Positions 37,344 through 48,249 of a stretch of DNA of 64,000 nt are shown here, in pieces. The position numbers and the translations under genes are program-made. The stretch comes from Proteles cristata cristata (lineage: Eukaryota; Chordata; Mammalia; Carnivora; Hyaenidae): assembly GCA_017311185.1 (NCBI GenBank), contig JAESUZ010001735.1, positions 2,418,001-2,482,000 of the forward strand, in the 5' to 3' direction. The stretch's first letter is position 1, and every line of letters begins with the position of its first letter. The notes beneath the pieces are model-generated. The model worked only from the letters and a program-made list of their open reading frames with translations, had not been told where the DNA came from and did no database searches.

Positions 37344-37544
37344 GGGGCGCCTGGGTGACTCGGTCAGTTGAGCATCTGACTCTTGACTTCAGCTCAGTTC
37401 ATGATCTCAGGGTCGTGGGATGGAGCCTTGCACTGGGCTTCACACGGAGCAGGGAGCCTGCTTGGGATTCTCTCTCTCTCTTCCCCGCCCCTCTCCCTCA
37501 CTGGTGCTTTCCCTCTCTAAAATGAAAAATAATAAAAAATATTT
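37344..37544 (+). mobile_element. tRNA-Lys SINE, older carnivore type
   Basis: Begins ggggcgcctgggtgactcgg. The middle (cacacggagcagggagcctg, cttgggattctctctctc) differs from types A and B and resembles older carnivore-wide SINEs. An imperfect 14-bp duplication, aaaaataagatgac (37,327-37,340) against aaaaacaagatgac (37,545-37,558), flanks it. Confidence 0.92.
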
Positions 37545-38239
37545 AAAAACAAGATGACATGTTGTCATATAAAAATAATAAATATCTTAAAATAAGAGAA
37601 AAGAAACCATTGATATTTAAATTTTATCTATGAGCTGGCTGCATTTAGGCTGTTATGCATTTCCGTTGAAAGCCTTGGGGAAATTGCCATGGGCCACATG
37701 CCCACCCTCCGGAAAAGAAAAACCTAGAGGCTGAGGGTGTGCACAAAATTACCTAACCAGAAAGTGTCCGGTTTGGGTTTGAACGTGGGTCTAGCTAGTT
37801 CTAAATCCCACGCCCCTTCCGCCCCCCCCCTCTTCCCCACCCCCAGCATGTACCTTGTTGATGCTCGACTTGAAACTCTCACACTGCAAGGCCTCTCCCG
37901 GTTCCGGCACATAGGAATTCACCTAAGTCCGACTTTCCCCTATTTATAACCCTCCTGATTGCGCCCACTTTGATCACAACGCCCCTTTGGCCATCCTATT
38001 TCGAGACTGAAGAGGCAACGTGATAGAGTGAACGGGCCTTCTGTATATGCACTGTTTCTTGAGCTTGTCCCAGATCCTTCTCAGAAGTATGCAGGTGGAA
38101 TATTCTAGAGTGGTCATTCCATTGCTCTTAGTGTGATGATAATTAAACAAATTCCCGTTGGCCTGGGAAAATCTAAAGCCTAGTGGGATACGCAGTAATT
38201 ATAACAAGGGAGCCACTCCATTGTCCCCTCCCCGATAGC

Positions 38240-38350
38240 AGGGATCTCGGCCTGTCTTCTTCACTGCATGTCCCTGATGCCTAGTACGGTGCCTGGCGCA
38301 CAGTAGGTGCACAGGAAGTAATTCTGCAATGCCCATGAATGCATGACTGA
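38240..38350 (+). repeat. LINE-2 3' end fragment
   Basis: ctgatgcctagtacggtgcc and ggcgcacagtaggtgcacag match the L2 3' terminal words 'cctagaacagtgcctggcacatagtaggcgctc'. Confidence 0.6.
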
Positions 38351-38394
38351 CTGACTGAGCAGAGATGGACGGAAACAGTGCAGCGGAAACAATA

Positions 38395-38720
38395 AGAACA
38401 TAAACTCTGGCATCAGATGGATGCAGATTGAAACTCCAGGTCCCTCCTGGTTTGCCCGAGACCAGCGGGCTTTAGCAGTTCGCGCTGAAAGCCCTGCCCT
38501 CCGGATGAAACAAGACAGCTGATCCCCACCCCCCATCCGCCAATCCCTAGATGCATGCACGACCTTGTGCAAGTCCACTGGCTTCTCTGATCTTCAGTAC
38601 CCTTAGCTGTAAGCGGGCTGACAGTAGTATGTACTCACAGGGTGGGGGAAAGATTAAATGAGATACTATGCATTGAAGATCTACGCCAGGGCTTAGCACC
38701 CAGGAAGTACTAGCTAGTGC
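38395..38720 (+). repeat. MIR fragment (interrupted)
   Basis: MIR words occur in order: ctctggcatcagatgga, gcaagtccactggcttctct, gatcttcagtacccttagctg, gattaaatgagatactatgc, agggcttagcaccc. The spacing is longer than consensus in the first third, suggesting a small insertion. Confidence 0.7.
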
Positions 38721-38949
38721 TGGCTCTTACTGTTCCCATTACTTAGATTGACTTCTGGGCCTTGCAAATGCCTCCTGATATATGTTCCCAACCCTGCTTG
38801 GTTTTTGGGGGTGGGGGCGGGGTGAGCCCCAGGAAAGATATGGTGCCTCTGGGACATTTTCCCCTGCAGAGAAACTGTCTCAGCCCACCTCCCCCCGCCC
38901 CAGGCTTTTTTAGCCATCCTATCTGGCTGCTCCGCGCTGATTTCCAACA

Positions 38950-39130
38950 GATGTTCCTCTAATGAACTACACTGTAATCTCAGGGCCTTAATATAGTGCC
39001 GGGGTGTGATAACTTCGAAACGGCTGTCATCATGGCCCCTGAGGATGGTCTGGCCATTGTTTGGGACTGTCTTCCTCTGATTGTTATGTGAAGGGGAATT
39101 TATTTTCTTCCTTCACCTCTTCACCCCATA
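38950..39130. promoter_or_regulatory. Candidate regulatory element with paired SOX-like sites
   Basis: Non-repeat sequence with gccattgtttggg (39,052) and tgattgttatgtg (39,078) as two SOX-like sites about 25 bp apart, tgataa (39,007), and a stretch including cgaaacggctgtcatcatgg that looks unlike any repeat. Function is inferred from motifs only. Confidence 0.22.
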
Positions 39131-39775
39131 CACCAGGCCCCGCCACCCTGGGCCCCAGCCCCTGCCCAAATTAAAAGTCTGTGTCAGAACCTTCTAGAAA
39201 GAGCTCAGTGCACCATGATGAGGGGGGTGACAGAGGGAGGGGTCTGGAGGAGTGGTGGTTCAACAGAGGACTGAAATCAATATTTTCAGGCTACAAACAT
39301 GCAGATTCACGGATTCTCAGGCGAGGAGCAGAGCCTCCTGGGGCCCCGAGAGGCAGATGTGCCCTGAGCAGGAGGTGTCGGGGCCTCGGTGGGGCTGGTG
39401 TGCTGCCGCTGGAGGCTCTGCGGGGAGCATCCGTTTGCAAATGCTCGGACCTTCTGGACTAGCGGGGAGAAGCCAGGAGCAGGAAGATGTTTAGAGCCCC
39501 TGTCTGGTCACGTCTCGTTCGTCTGAATGATCTCGGAACCCCAGATCCGTCAGGTCGACCAGCCTTACAAAGGTTTTCTGAGTGCCCGACAATGAGTACC
39601 AGCATGTAAATAAAGTTCAGAAAATACAGACCCTGCCCCGAAGGCTTGACGCTGAACAGCCCAAGACCAAGTGGATAGCGAAGCAGAACCCCCACCGGGT
39701 GGCTGGGGCTGTTTGATAATCAGGATGGCATCAACTGACGGCCGGAGACTGGATCCGCTGTTTCTCCTTTATTTA
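39131..39775. other. No feature recognised
   Basis: GC-rich unique sequence. Chance frames of up to 93 codons at 39,181-39,494. Confidence 0.4.
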
Positions 39776-39779
39776 TTCT

Positions 39780-39950
39780 CGTTATCTGCTAAGTGGTTCA
39801 TCCACAGCATCCCACTAATTCTCACAAGAACTTCACAAGGCAGATGCCTTCATCTCCACTCTGAAAGTGACAAAGGCCCAGAGATGTTAATTGCTTGACC
39901 AAGGCCACACAGCCAGTGAGACTTTGCGTTTAGAAGGATCGGACCCCTAC
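39780..39950 (-). repeat. MIR fragment
   Basis: Reverse-strand MIR: cacaagaacttcacaaggca, ttcatctccactctgaaag, cagagatgttaattgcttga, ccaaggccacacagccagtg. Well preserved for this family. Confidence 0.8.
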
Positions 39951-40435
39951 ACCTAGTTTAAACCACTGTATTTGAGTTTACATCCCAATCCTGGTTATTC
40001 AGACTTCCCAGTTATTAAGTTTGTTTCCTAGAAAACAAAAAAAAGAAAGAAAGCTGATCTACTTCCTTATAATACACTTAAAATCTATTTAGCTCCATGC
40101 TTAATACAAGAAGGGGGCTGGGTTTTTCATCATGTAATCGGAGCAACATAAAGAATTTAGAGAATCTGTTGCAGAGAGATTTCTCATTTTATGGGAATTA
40201 ACCTATGATCTGGTGTCTCTCTCCCCTGATACTTACCTGGGGGAAATCTAATCCACATAGAATTCACACTGTACCACCACCATCCCTATAGGAAAGACCT
40301 TAAAATTACTCCTGTATGGAAATATCATTGCTGTTCACAATATCTGAGACGATGGAAGAGAAACTAAAAACCAAATGCAGCAATAAGGAAAGAGAACATA
40401 AATAACCCTTATCCTGTATCTTCGATGAAATAGTC

Positions 40436-40640
40436 CAAGGGTCTGCAATTTTTTTTTTTCTGCAAAGGCCCGGGTAGTAAATATTTCAGGCCTGGTGGGG
40501 CCATAAGGTGTCTGTCACAACTGCATGACTCTGCAGAAAGTAGCCATAGACGGTCTGTAAAGGATTAGGGTGGCTGTGTTTCAATAAAACTTTATTTACA
40601 AAAACAGATGGAGGGGACTGAATTAGCTGATAACCTACAG
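40436..40640 (+). mobile_element. MER5A (hAT-Charlie) non-autonomous DNA transposon
   Basis: Words in consensus order: ccaagggtctgcaat, tctgcaaaggcccgggtagt, aaatatttcaggcctggtgg, agaaagtagccatagacggt, gtttcaataaaactttattt, acaaaaacagatgg. It lacks the outer right end. Ancient and long immobile. Confidence 0.85.
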
Positions 40641-40889
40641 TGAGGAAGATCTGAACCTGGTAACCTTACCTGGCAAGGTGTTGGTAAGCTTTTTCCAAAT
40701 TTAAGGATAGCCTCAAACTAAACAACCCTAATAAATAGCATTAATTAAAAGCTTTTTAAGGGTCAGTTTTTTATTTTATGCATTAAACCATTGAAGGCTC
40801 ACCCAGACTTTATGACTTCGCTGCTGGTATTGTCCTCTCTAGCTCTAGGGGACTGCCTGCCCCCAGGAAGGACTCACTCCATCCTACCT

Positions 40890-41000
40890 GAAAAAATAAT
40901 TCCCATTTTAGGTTTGAAGGAACAGAAGCTCACAATTTTTAGTTATTTGCTCCAAGTTTTTGAGCCTGTAAGTGCTCGATCAATGGCAGCCTTGTGAGAG
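40890..41000 (-). repeat. Possible MIR fragment
   Basis: cccattttaggtttgaagga, agttatttgctccaag and gagcctgtaagtgctcgat loosely follow reverse MIR order. Strongly diverged. Confidence 0.45.
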
Positions 41001-41051
41001 AGCCACAGTTCAAGACCAGGTAGTGTGAGCCCAGATCCTGCCTGGTCACTT

Positions 41052-41301
41052 AAAAATTTTTTTAATATTTATTTTTGTGTGTGAGAGAGGGAGAGAGAGT
41101 GTGTGCACGCACGTGCGCATGCACGCACACACACTCATGTACAAGCGGGGGAGGAGCAGAGAGAGGGAAACACAGAATCCAAAGCAGGCTCCAGGCTCTG
41201 AGCTGTCAGCACAGAGTCCGACACGGGACTTGACCCACAAACTGTGAGATCAGGACCTGAGCCAAAGTCAGATGCTTAACCTACTGAGCCACCCAGGTCC
41301 C
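41052..41301 (-). mobile_element. tRNA-Lys SINE, reverse, type A
   Basis: Reads backwards from an AT-rich tail through ggaaacacagaatccaaagc, gagctgtcagcacagagtcc and agccacccaggtcc. An imperfect duplication, cctgcctggtcactt (41,037-41,051) against cctgccccatcactt (41,302-41,316), flanks it. The tail region holds an alternating purine-pyrimidine tract. Confidence 0.92.
41098..41140. repeat. Alternating purine-pyrimidine tract
   Basis: gtgtgtgcacgcacgtgcgc followed by atgcacgcacacacactcatg. It is almost purely alternating, the sequence form that favours Z-DNA, and lies inside the tail side of the reverse SINE. Confidence 0.8.
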
Positions 41302-41654
41302 CCTGCCCCATCACTTTAATATGGGGAGCTTTACCCTCCCGAGACCTACCTGCCCAGTATCGCCAGGGTCGTCCTCCAGTTTCCCAGGCCTGCTTCTGAA
41401 AGGCTCCGCCCCATTCCCCCAGGCGGAATTGCAGCAATTAGCTTTCCTGATCTTTCTTGATTCCAGTTTCTTCCGTGAATCTCAGCTTTGCCTGCGCAGC
41501 CATGCCTGACAAAGGACACAACACGGAGAACCCTCACCCTTGGGTGCACGAACACTTCTGGGGGGACATGACAAAGACGAGGACCCTAGAAAGCTGAAGG
41601 GGACAGGATGGGCCAGGCCCAGGGAGAGGTGGCGTCAGGCAAAGAACAGGCTCC

Positions 41655-41850
41655 GCAACCGTGGACTCTGCCCGAACAGGGTCAGATCCCAACTCTATCA
41701 CCTCCCAACTATAGGACCTTGGACCCACCATGTAGCCCCTCTAGGCCTCAGTTTCCCTGTCTCTACAATGGGGATGAAATGGCACCTACCACCTGGGTAG
41801 AATTAATGAGAAAATTCAGATACAGAAACTGACCCATCTCAAGGGCTTAA
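41655..41850 (+). repeat. MIR fragment
   Basis: tcagatcccaactctatcac, ataggaccttggacc, tctaggcctcagtttccctg, tctacaatggggatgaaatg and gtagaattaatgagaaaat follow MIR order. One of the best-preserved MIRs here. Confidence 0.85.
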
Positions 41851-41989
41851 AAAATGTCCCCTATTATTTGGTCACCCACTCCCATGGGGTGTTGTGGAAA
41901 ATCAAGTAGACATCTGTGGCTCAGGCATAGGGTTTGGGGAGGTTGGGCAACAGGCCATCAGAAGGGTTGAAGGGGGCCAAACCACAGGT

Positions 41990-42145
41990 TGGTCTTGAAG
42001 CAGTGATTCTCATGTATGCAGATTCCTGGGGCTCCCAAATATTCTGCTCAGTGGATCTGGCTGGTGCCCCAGAATCTACATTTCCAACAAGGGTCTGAAA
42101 GTCCAGTACGTCCACAGCGCATGATCTGAACCTTAAGTGAGGACA
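41990..42145 (+). repeat. MER20-like hAT fragment
   Basis: agcagtgattctcatgtatg, cagattcctggggctcccaa, attctgctcagtggatctgg and agaatctacatttccaacaa parallel the MER20 order ('agtggttctcaa ... cagattctcgggcccca ... gaatcagaaactctgg ... atctgtgttttaacaag'). Confidence 0.6.
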
Positions 42146-42246
42146 CCCAGACTGGCCCATGTAAACAGGATGGGCACTGAGGGGTTGTCACCAGGGAAAG
42201 ACAAGATAACAACAGCTTTCCGATGACAGGTCCGGCAGAGGTGTGA

Positions 42247-42277
42247 GGGCGGTGGGGGGGGGGGGAGGGGGGAAGGG
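42247..42277 (+). repeat. G-rich run
   Basis: Two long G-runs broken by single T or A bases. Possible G-quadruplex on the plus strand. Confidence 0.7.
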
Positions 42278-42429
42278 TAATTAAGAGGCTCTTACAATAG
42301 TGCACGCATGAGTCACCGCTTCCAATATCTCCCTGTTGGGTATCTCAGCTGTTGTGACACAGGTCTCTGGGGACCTGAAGCCCCAAGGCTCTTTTTTCCC
42401 ACAATGCCCTTCTCCATTCTTGAGCAATT

Positions 42430-42600
42430 TTGATTGACATTAATCATGACAACAGTGCCCATTTATTAAGCATTCTCTCTGTGTCTGGGTCCAGATATTT
42501 CATGCACATCATCCCATTTAATATTCCCTGGAGGGTAAATTCCATGATCCTCCCAAGAGCCTCAAAGAGGTGAAGCCACTTGTTCAAAGTCACACAAAAA
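42430..42600 (-). repeat. MIR fragment
   Basis: Reverse MIR: cccatttattaagcattctc, atgcacatcatcccatttaa, taaattccatgatcctccca, gaggtgaagccacttgttca, aagtcacac. It ends where the following SINE inserted. Confidence 0.82.
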
Positions 42601-42604
42601 GACG

Positions 42605-42812
42605 GGGGCGCCTGGGTGACTCGGTCTGTGAAGCGTCCGGCTTCGGCTCAGGTCATGATCTCGCGGTTTGTGGGTTCGAGCCCCACATCGGGCTCTATGC
42701 TGACAGCTCAGAGCCTGGGGCCTGTTTCAGATTCCGTGTCTCCCTCTCTCTCTACCCCTCTCCACTTGTGCTCTGTCTCTCCCAAAAATGAATAAACAGT
42801 AAAAACAAAACA
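42605..42812 (+). mobile_element. tRNA-Lys SINE, type A
   Basis: ggggcgcctgggtgactcgg, B box gtgggttcgagcccc, atgctgacagctcagagcct, then a CT-rich stretch and cccaaaaatgaataaacag. It inserted in or next to the MIR ending at 42,600. No clean duplication is recognised. Confidence 0.95.
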
Positions 42813-43056
42813 AAGGCATACAGGAGGAGACGGAGGTGAGCCTAATGTGGCCTGAACTCAAAGGAGCTGAGCCTCACTACCTTCCCAAAGCTGTCTCCCC
42901 ACTCAAGTGCTACTCTTCCTTTAAGGAAGACTCTTGTGAGGACACCTGACTTCTCCATCCATCGCCGTTTCCACACGTGTAATCATCCAGGGAGGGTGTG
43001 CCTGCCTGCACAGAGCGCTCTTCCACACGGACTCGGGGACCCAGGCCCTTTCCTTT

Positions 43057-43279
43057 TTTTTTTTTTTTTTTTTTTTTTAATGTTTTCTTTATTTCTAGAA
43101 GAGAGACAGCGTGAGCAGGGGAGGGTCAGAGAGAGAGGGAGTCACAGACTGAAACAGGCTCCAGTCTCTGAGCTGGCAGTCAGCACAGAGCCCGACGCGG
43201 GGCTCGAACCCACGAACCGCGAGATCATGACCTAAGCGAAAGTCGGACGCTTAACCGACTAAGCCACCCAGGCGCCCCA
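43057..43279 (-). mobile_element. tRNA-Lys SINE, reverse, type B
   Basis: T-run (reverse A-tail), then tttctagaagagagacagcg, gagctggcagtcagcacaga, gggctcgaacccacgaacc, ggcgcccc. An exact 18-bp duplication, acccaggccctttccttt, lies at 43,039-43,056 and 43,280-43,297, so the insertion is young. Confidence 0.97.
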
Positions 43280-43698
43280 ACCCAGGCCCTTTCCTTTGCT
43301 GCTCTGCCTGTCCCTTTGGGTCTCTCTTTTTTTCCTACTTCAAAGAGCTGGCAGGGGAGCACAGAAAAGGATAGAAGGGCCATGCTGAAGGCTTGACAGC
43401 CTGGGCCGAGAGTGTGTCCCGGTGTAGTCACTCACACGCCATTGGCTGGAAATCAGTCACATGACACCCAGAGGGCCGCTGGGACATGTAGTCTAGGAAT
43501 CATTCTTCCTTACTAACAGTAATAGCGGCGAAGGCGGGCCCGGGGTGGGTGAGACTCTGATCTTGTTTCAAGTTCTGTCCCAACTGCTAGCCAGTGTGGT
43601 GTCCCTTTCGAAATTCTATACACCTCAGGTTCTTCGTGTCTAAAGTGAGGGGTAGAAACACCAGTTTGGGGGATGTTATTGTCAAAATTCACTGTGCG

Positions 43699-43913
43699 GG
43701 GGCGCCTGGGTGGCTCAGTCGGTTAAGCATCTGGCTTTGGCTCAGGTCATGATCTCTCTCCCGGTTCGTGGGTTTGAGCCCCGTGTCCGGCTCTGTGCTG
43801 ACAGCTCAGAGCCTGGATGGAGGCTGCTTCAGATTCTATGTCTCCCTCTCTCTCTGCCCCTCCCCTGCTCATGCTCTGTTTCTCAAAAATGAATAAATAT
43901 TTTTTTAAAAACG
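43699..43913 (+). mobile_element. tRNA-Lys SINE, type A
   Basis: ggggcgcctgggtggctcag, gtgctgacagctcagagcct, a 4-5 bp insertion after it (ggatggaggctg), tttctcaaaaatgaataaat. Near-duplications attcactgtgc (43,687) and attcattgtgc (43,914). Confidence 0.95.
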
Positions 43914-44070
43914 ATTCATTGTGCAGAGTGCCTTGTTAAATAAATGCTCAAGCAGAACAACAGTGTCACCTGCTATGTGTCAGCTGCCCTGTGCAACATC
44001 AATCCCCATAACTAGCCTGCAGGATGGGCATTATTCCCTTTGATTCACTGGATAAGAAAATTCAAATGTT

Positions 44071-44260
44071 GGGGCGCCTGGGTGGCTCAGTCGGTTGAGC
44101 ATCCAACTCTTGATTTCAGCTCAAGTCATGATCTCACCGTTTGTGGTATTGAGCCCTGTGTCGGGTTCTCTCTCTCCCTCTCTCTCTGTCCCTCCCCCTC
44201 TGTGCTCTCTCTCTCTCTGTCTGTCTGTCTCTCTCTCAGAATAAAGAAAGAAAGAAAAGG
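44071..44260 (+). mobile_element. tRNA-Lys SINE with internal deletion
   Basis: Starts ggggcgcctgggtggctcag. After gagccctgtgtcgggttctc the ctgacagctcagagcc segment is missing, and it joins directly to the CT-rich part. Exact 13-bp duplication aaattcaaatgtt at 44,058-44,070 and 44,261-44,273. Confidence 0.95.
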
Positions 44261-44359
44261 AAATTCAAATGTTTAGCTGGGACAGTTCCAAATTGCAATT
44301 CAGAATCCATCAAGCCCTCTCTGCTCCCGCTCCCACCACTCTTGTTCAGGTGAGATCGT

Positions 44360-44665
44360 CACCCTTCATTCTGTTCCAGGCTCCAGACCTTTGCACTTGC
44401 TGATTTCCGCTGCTGGAACATTCCACCAGCCCTGGATCCTTGCCTGACTGGCTCTTCCTTACCGTTCAGGCCTTTGTGTAAATATCACCATCTCCATGAC
44501 CCCTTCATATTCCATATATTAGTTATCACTCAATGTTATCTTGTCGAATGACTCATTCTCTGACTTTTCCTCCACCAACATGTAAGCTCCCTGAGAACAA
44601 GGACCTGTCTATCTGATTCTGTACTGTGTTTCTACTCGGCACACAGTAGGCACTCAATATTTATT
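44360..44665 (+). repeat. LINE-2 3' end
   Basis: cagacctttgcacttgctga, ctgctggaacattcc, gttcaggcctttgtgtaaat, catctccatgacccc, tgtaagctccctgagaacaa, ggcacacagtaggcactcaa: the L2 3' region in order to its end. Among the clearest ancient relics in the window. Confidence 0.88.
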
Positions 44666-44800
44666 TAGTGACTCAGAATGAAACTTGGGCTCAGTGTGGT
44701 TAAGCCACTTGCCCATGGTCACACAGCAATGTGGAAAAGCCAGGATTTGAACTTAGGCCTGTCTTGTTCCAAAACCCATATTCTTTCTGTTAGTCACCTA
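44666..44800 (-). repeat. MIR fragment
   Basis: ggctcagtgtggttaagcca, cttgcccatggtcacacagc, aaagccaggatttgaactta, ggcctgtcttgttcc: reverse MIR core, directly abutting the L2 end. Confidence 0.85.
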
Positions 44801-46184
44801 CCTGGTGGTCGTTTCCCAGGCAGGGGCCAGATTGTGACCCTATCTCTGCTGTCAGGCGGGGAGGTAGCATCTCCTGACTCACCCCAGAGACAAGTGGAGA
44901 CGGCCTATGCACTCAGAGGCCACATAGCTTTCCCTGGTTTTGAACGCCTCTCTCTTGCCAGATGTAAATCAGAGCCAAGAGTCCCCAACTTTTAAATGGC
45001 CTTGGCTTCTGGTTCATAGCAGCAGAGGAAAAGCACAAGGATCATGCTTTGAAATCAGAGTGGCTAACGTCTGGGCCCAGGGACACTGCGAGAGCCAGGA
45101 AGCTAAGGAGCTGCAAACTGCGAAAGGCTCCGGAAAGTTCTAAGGAGTCTTGTTTGGCTTTCTTGGCGTGAGTTCCAATTGGCCAAATCAATGGGGGTAT
45201 CGAGTGCCCAAGATCCGTTCCAGGATCCGTCGTCTTGAGGAGGCTCTGCTGGGATTCTCACACAAAGAGGAGCCTGGGGAGCCCTGGGCATGTTGGGTGT
45301 GCCCGGAAGTTCTCAGTTTTTCCCTCCAAGAAATTCTCTACCCACCTCTGCACGGCCCTGTGCCCAGGAGGCTGGCCTGGGTGGACGGCACCACCTGGAG
45401 GCTCCCTCGCTTTCTGGCTTCCAGTTGGGCTTGGCCAATGGGAGGCCGCAATAGGAGATGAGAAGACAGGAGAGGGGCTGGGGTATTTCTCCCCCTCTCT
45501 GCTGTGGCTAGAGCTCCTGCGAGGCCATTCCTCTTCCTTGGTTTCCGCCCCCACCGGGTGCTGGTTCCCACTGATACCCCACATCCATGGAGGGGGTTAG
45601 TAGCCCATACCTCGTTCAGTTGAGCCCTCCGTGTATGCCACCTTCCTTGTGCTACGACCCTGACTCATTTGTGGGCCATTCCAACACAGGAGTGTGAAAA
45701 GCAGCTATCCAAACACCCACCTTAAGCAGAGCCACAAATTTCCCGTGCGGTCCAGCCCTGTGGGGTCCTGGCTTCGTCTGTGTGGCCAGGTGGCTGGCTG
45801 CCTATAGGCTGTGGCAATGAGAGTCCTTGTGGGGAGACCGGAGGGCAGGAGGAAGGGCGGGAAAGAGCGGTGAGGGGTGCCTGTGTTAGGAAAGCCACAT
45901 TTTTTATGTTTCTTAGGAACTCCCAGGAGAGTTTTTGAGCGCTTTTTATTGGCAAGAACTGTACGAGGCAGCCATCACCAGCTGCCGGCGTGGCTGCCCT
46001 GAGCAAAACCAGGACTCTGGGGGGTGAGGAGCAAGGGCAAAGGATCACGGGAACCAGAAGGGAGAGCTGCAGCGGGTGCCTGTCCTGCTGTCTAAGGGGG
46101 TAATTCATGCCCCAAATGTGCGGCGCGATATTCTAAATGTTCTTCTGATTCTGCAGCTCTGAAAACCCTAGCCCCTCCAGCTCC
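44801..46184. other. No feature recognised
   Basis: GC-rich unique sequence. Overlapping frames on both strands (up to 128 codons at 45,722-46,108, minus) have no domain resemblance. Confidence 0.4.
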
Positions 46185-46346
46185 TTTTTTTTTTTTTAAT
46201 TTGTTTTGAGAGAGAGAGAGAGAGAGCATGAACTGGGGAGGGGCAGAGAGAGAGGGAGACCCAGAATCCGAAGCAGGCTTTGCGCTGTCAGCACAGAGCC
46301 CAATGCAGGGCTTGACCCCACCGCCTGAGCCAGCCAGCCACCCCTC
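46185..46346 (-). mobile_element. tRNA-Lys SINE, reverse, with head deletion
   Basis: T-run, (GA)n, gaactggggaggggcagaga, aatccgaagcaggctttgcg, ctgtcagcacagagcccaat, gggcttgacc, then a jump to gcctgagccagccagccacc. About 40 bp around the B box and the A-to-B spacer are missing. Near-duplications ccctccagctcc and ccctccaactgc flank it. Confidence 0.88.
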
Positions 46347-46354
46347 CAACTGCT

Positions 46355-46480
46355 ATTTTTTTGAGCACTTCCTGGGTGTCAGGGATACAGAGTGAACAAG
46401 GCAGGTGGGTCCTGCTGTCACCGAGCAGAAGGACAGCAAAGTAGGACAACTAAGACGTGATCATAACAACACGTGCTATG
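46355..46480 (+). repeat. Possible ancient retroposon fragment
   Basis: Words tgagcacttcctgggtgtca and gatacagagtgaacaaggca fit the widespread 'gagtgcctactatgtgccagg ... gatacagcagtgaacaagac' relic. The family is not certain. Confidence 0.5.
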
Positions 46481-46596
46481 AAGGGCCTTCAGGGGCTCGA
46501 TGGCGTCGCTTAGAGCCGCGCGGTCAGACGCCACCCCCTTCTGTTTTCAGAGCCTCAGCTGGCCCGTCTCTAAAATGGGAGAAGTGCTCTCAACTA

Positions 46597-46940
46597 GATG
46601 TCGGTGCACCCCCAACCCCAAATTCACATGTCGAAACCTAACCCCCAATTAGGTATTAGTGGTATTAGGAGGCGGGGTCCTTGGGAGGTGATTAGGTCAC
46701 GAGATGGAGCCTTGTGGATGGAATCAGGGCTCTTATGTCTAAAGGAGACGTCAGGAGCACCCTCGTCCCTTCTGCCGCACAAGGACACAGCGAGGAAACG
46801 TCTGTCTGTGAAGCAGGAAGTGAGTCCTGACCAGACACCACACTTGCCGGCACCTTGATCTTGGACTCCCCTTCCAGAACCATGAGAGATAAAATCCCCA
46901 GCCTACGGTATTTTGTTAAGGAGGCCTGAGCAGACTAAGG
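46597..46940 (+). repeat. Ancient interspersed repeat, family X copy 1
   Basis: caaattcacatgtcgaaacc, ggtgattaggtcacgagatg, ggatggaatcagggctctta, caccttgatcttggactccc, ttccagaaccatgagagata. This is a common old mammalian repeat (perhaps an L1M 3' UTR; name not certain). It shares words with 48,250-48,610 and 55,660-56,215. Confidence 0.7.
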
Positions 46941-47471
46941 CAGGAGCGGTATGTGATTTCTGAGAACTTCCACAGCCCTAAATACTGCACTTCTAAGCCA
47001 GGCAACTTCCCCCTCCAGACAAATGGAGGAAGAACCAAGTTTTCCTTCTCGCCTCCAAAGCCCCACCCCACAGTCACATTGATGATATCGTGAAATACCT
47101 CCCTTCACTGAGCTGGTCACCTTTATGCTAGAATTGCCTTGGGGGGTTTCAATATTTGGACCTGTTTCCAGAACCATCTATTTCGAGGACATATCATTTC
47201 AACCAAATAACATCATTTCTTTTGATTTATTTTCCTAAATAGGAAGGGGCTGCTCTGGGCCCTTCGGGAGATAGGGAGCCAGCGCCGAAGGGCCCGCAGG
47301 GTCTGCAAAAGAACAAAGGTAACACGTGTGCTCCTTAGGGAATCACGCAGCCCCGGATGTGAGTGCGCACTGGGGAGCGCGGGGGTGAGACCCTCGTAGG
47401 GCGCTTTAGGAGGGGCCAGATGGGTGGCGGCCGCTGCCTTGGTGTTGTGTCAATAGGCTTAAATATGCTGA

Positions 47472-47684
47472 GGGGCACCTGGGTGGCTCAGTCGCTTAAG
47501 CATTTGTCTTCGGCTCAGGTCATGATCTCAGGGTTCGTGAGTTCAAGCCCCATGTCGGGCTCTGTGCTGACAGCTCAGAGCCTGGAGCCTGCTTCTGATT
47601 CTGTGTCTCCCTCTCTCTCTGCCCCTCCCCTGCTCATGCTTATACTCTGTCTCTCAAAAATTAAATAAATGTTAAAAAAATTTT
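47472..47684 (+). mobile_element. tRNA-Lys SINE, type A
   Basis: ggggcacctgggtggctcag, B-box region diverged to gtgagttcaagcccc, gtgctgacagctcagagcct, ctctcaaaaattaaataaat. Near-duplications ttaaatatgc and ttaaatgtgcc flank it. Confidence 0.95.
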
Positions 47685-47697
47685 TTTAAATGTGCCA

Positions 47698-48249
47698 GGC
47701 CACCTGCTCTCCGCTTACAGCTACGCACCCCCTTCCTGCCCCTTCGGCCCCCACAGTCTGCGGCTGATTTTGCTTTCCTGCAGGCAGGCGCCCGTGCACA
47801 GAGGTTTCAAGGAAGCCCCGACACCAGCCATGCCAGTCTAGCTCATGCTGTCTGTTTTCCTCTCTCAGACTTGCAATCTGCTTCCTGGGCCAAATCCCAG
47901 CCCCCATCAATGGCGCCTTCCCAAGGACCAGGAAGGACGGGCATCAAGGGGGCCACCACAGGCACAGAGCAGACACTCCCTGGGCGGCAACAGGGTGCCA
48001 GGCCCTTGTCCAAGCACTGGACCCCCCCACTGCGAGCCATCTCGGCCCCCTTATATGGCAGGTGGGTGCTGCTGGACCCATTCTTGGGAGGTGGAAACTG
48101 AGCGTATAAGTCAAGCTCTTTCCAGAGGCCGATGGACCATTCACATGGATAATAAAAGGTGAGTTGAATCAAGAGGTAATTCGCAAAGGCTTGGGCGGGG
48201 TCTGGGGTAGTACCCCGAGGGGCAGTAACAGGAAGGACCTCGGATCCCC
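47698..48249. other. No feature recognised
   Basis: GC-rich unique sequence. Overlapping frames on both strands near 47,843-48,172 (up to 109 codons) are chance-like. Confidence 0.4.
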
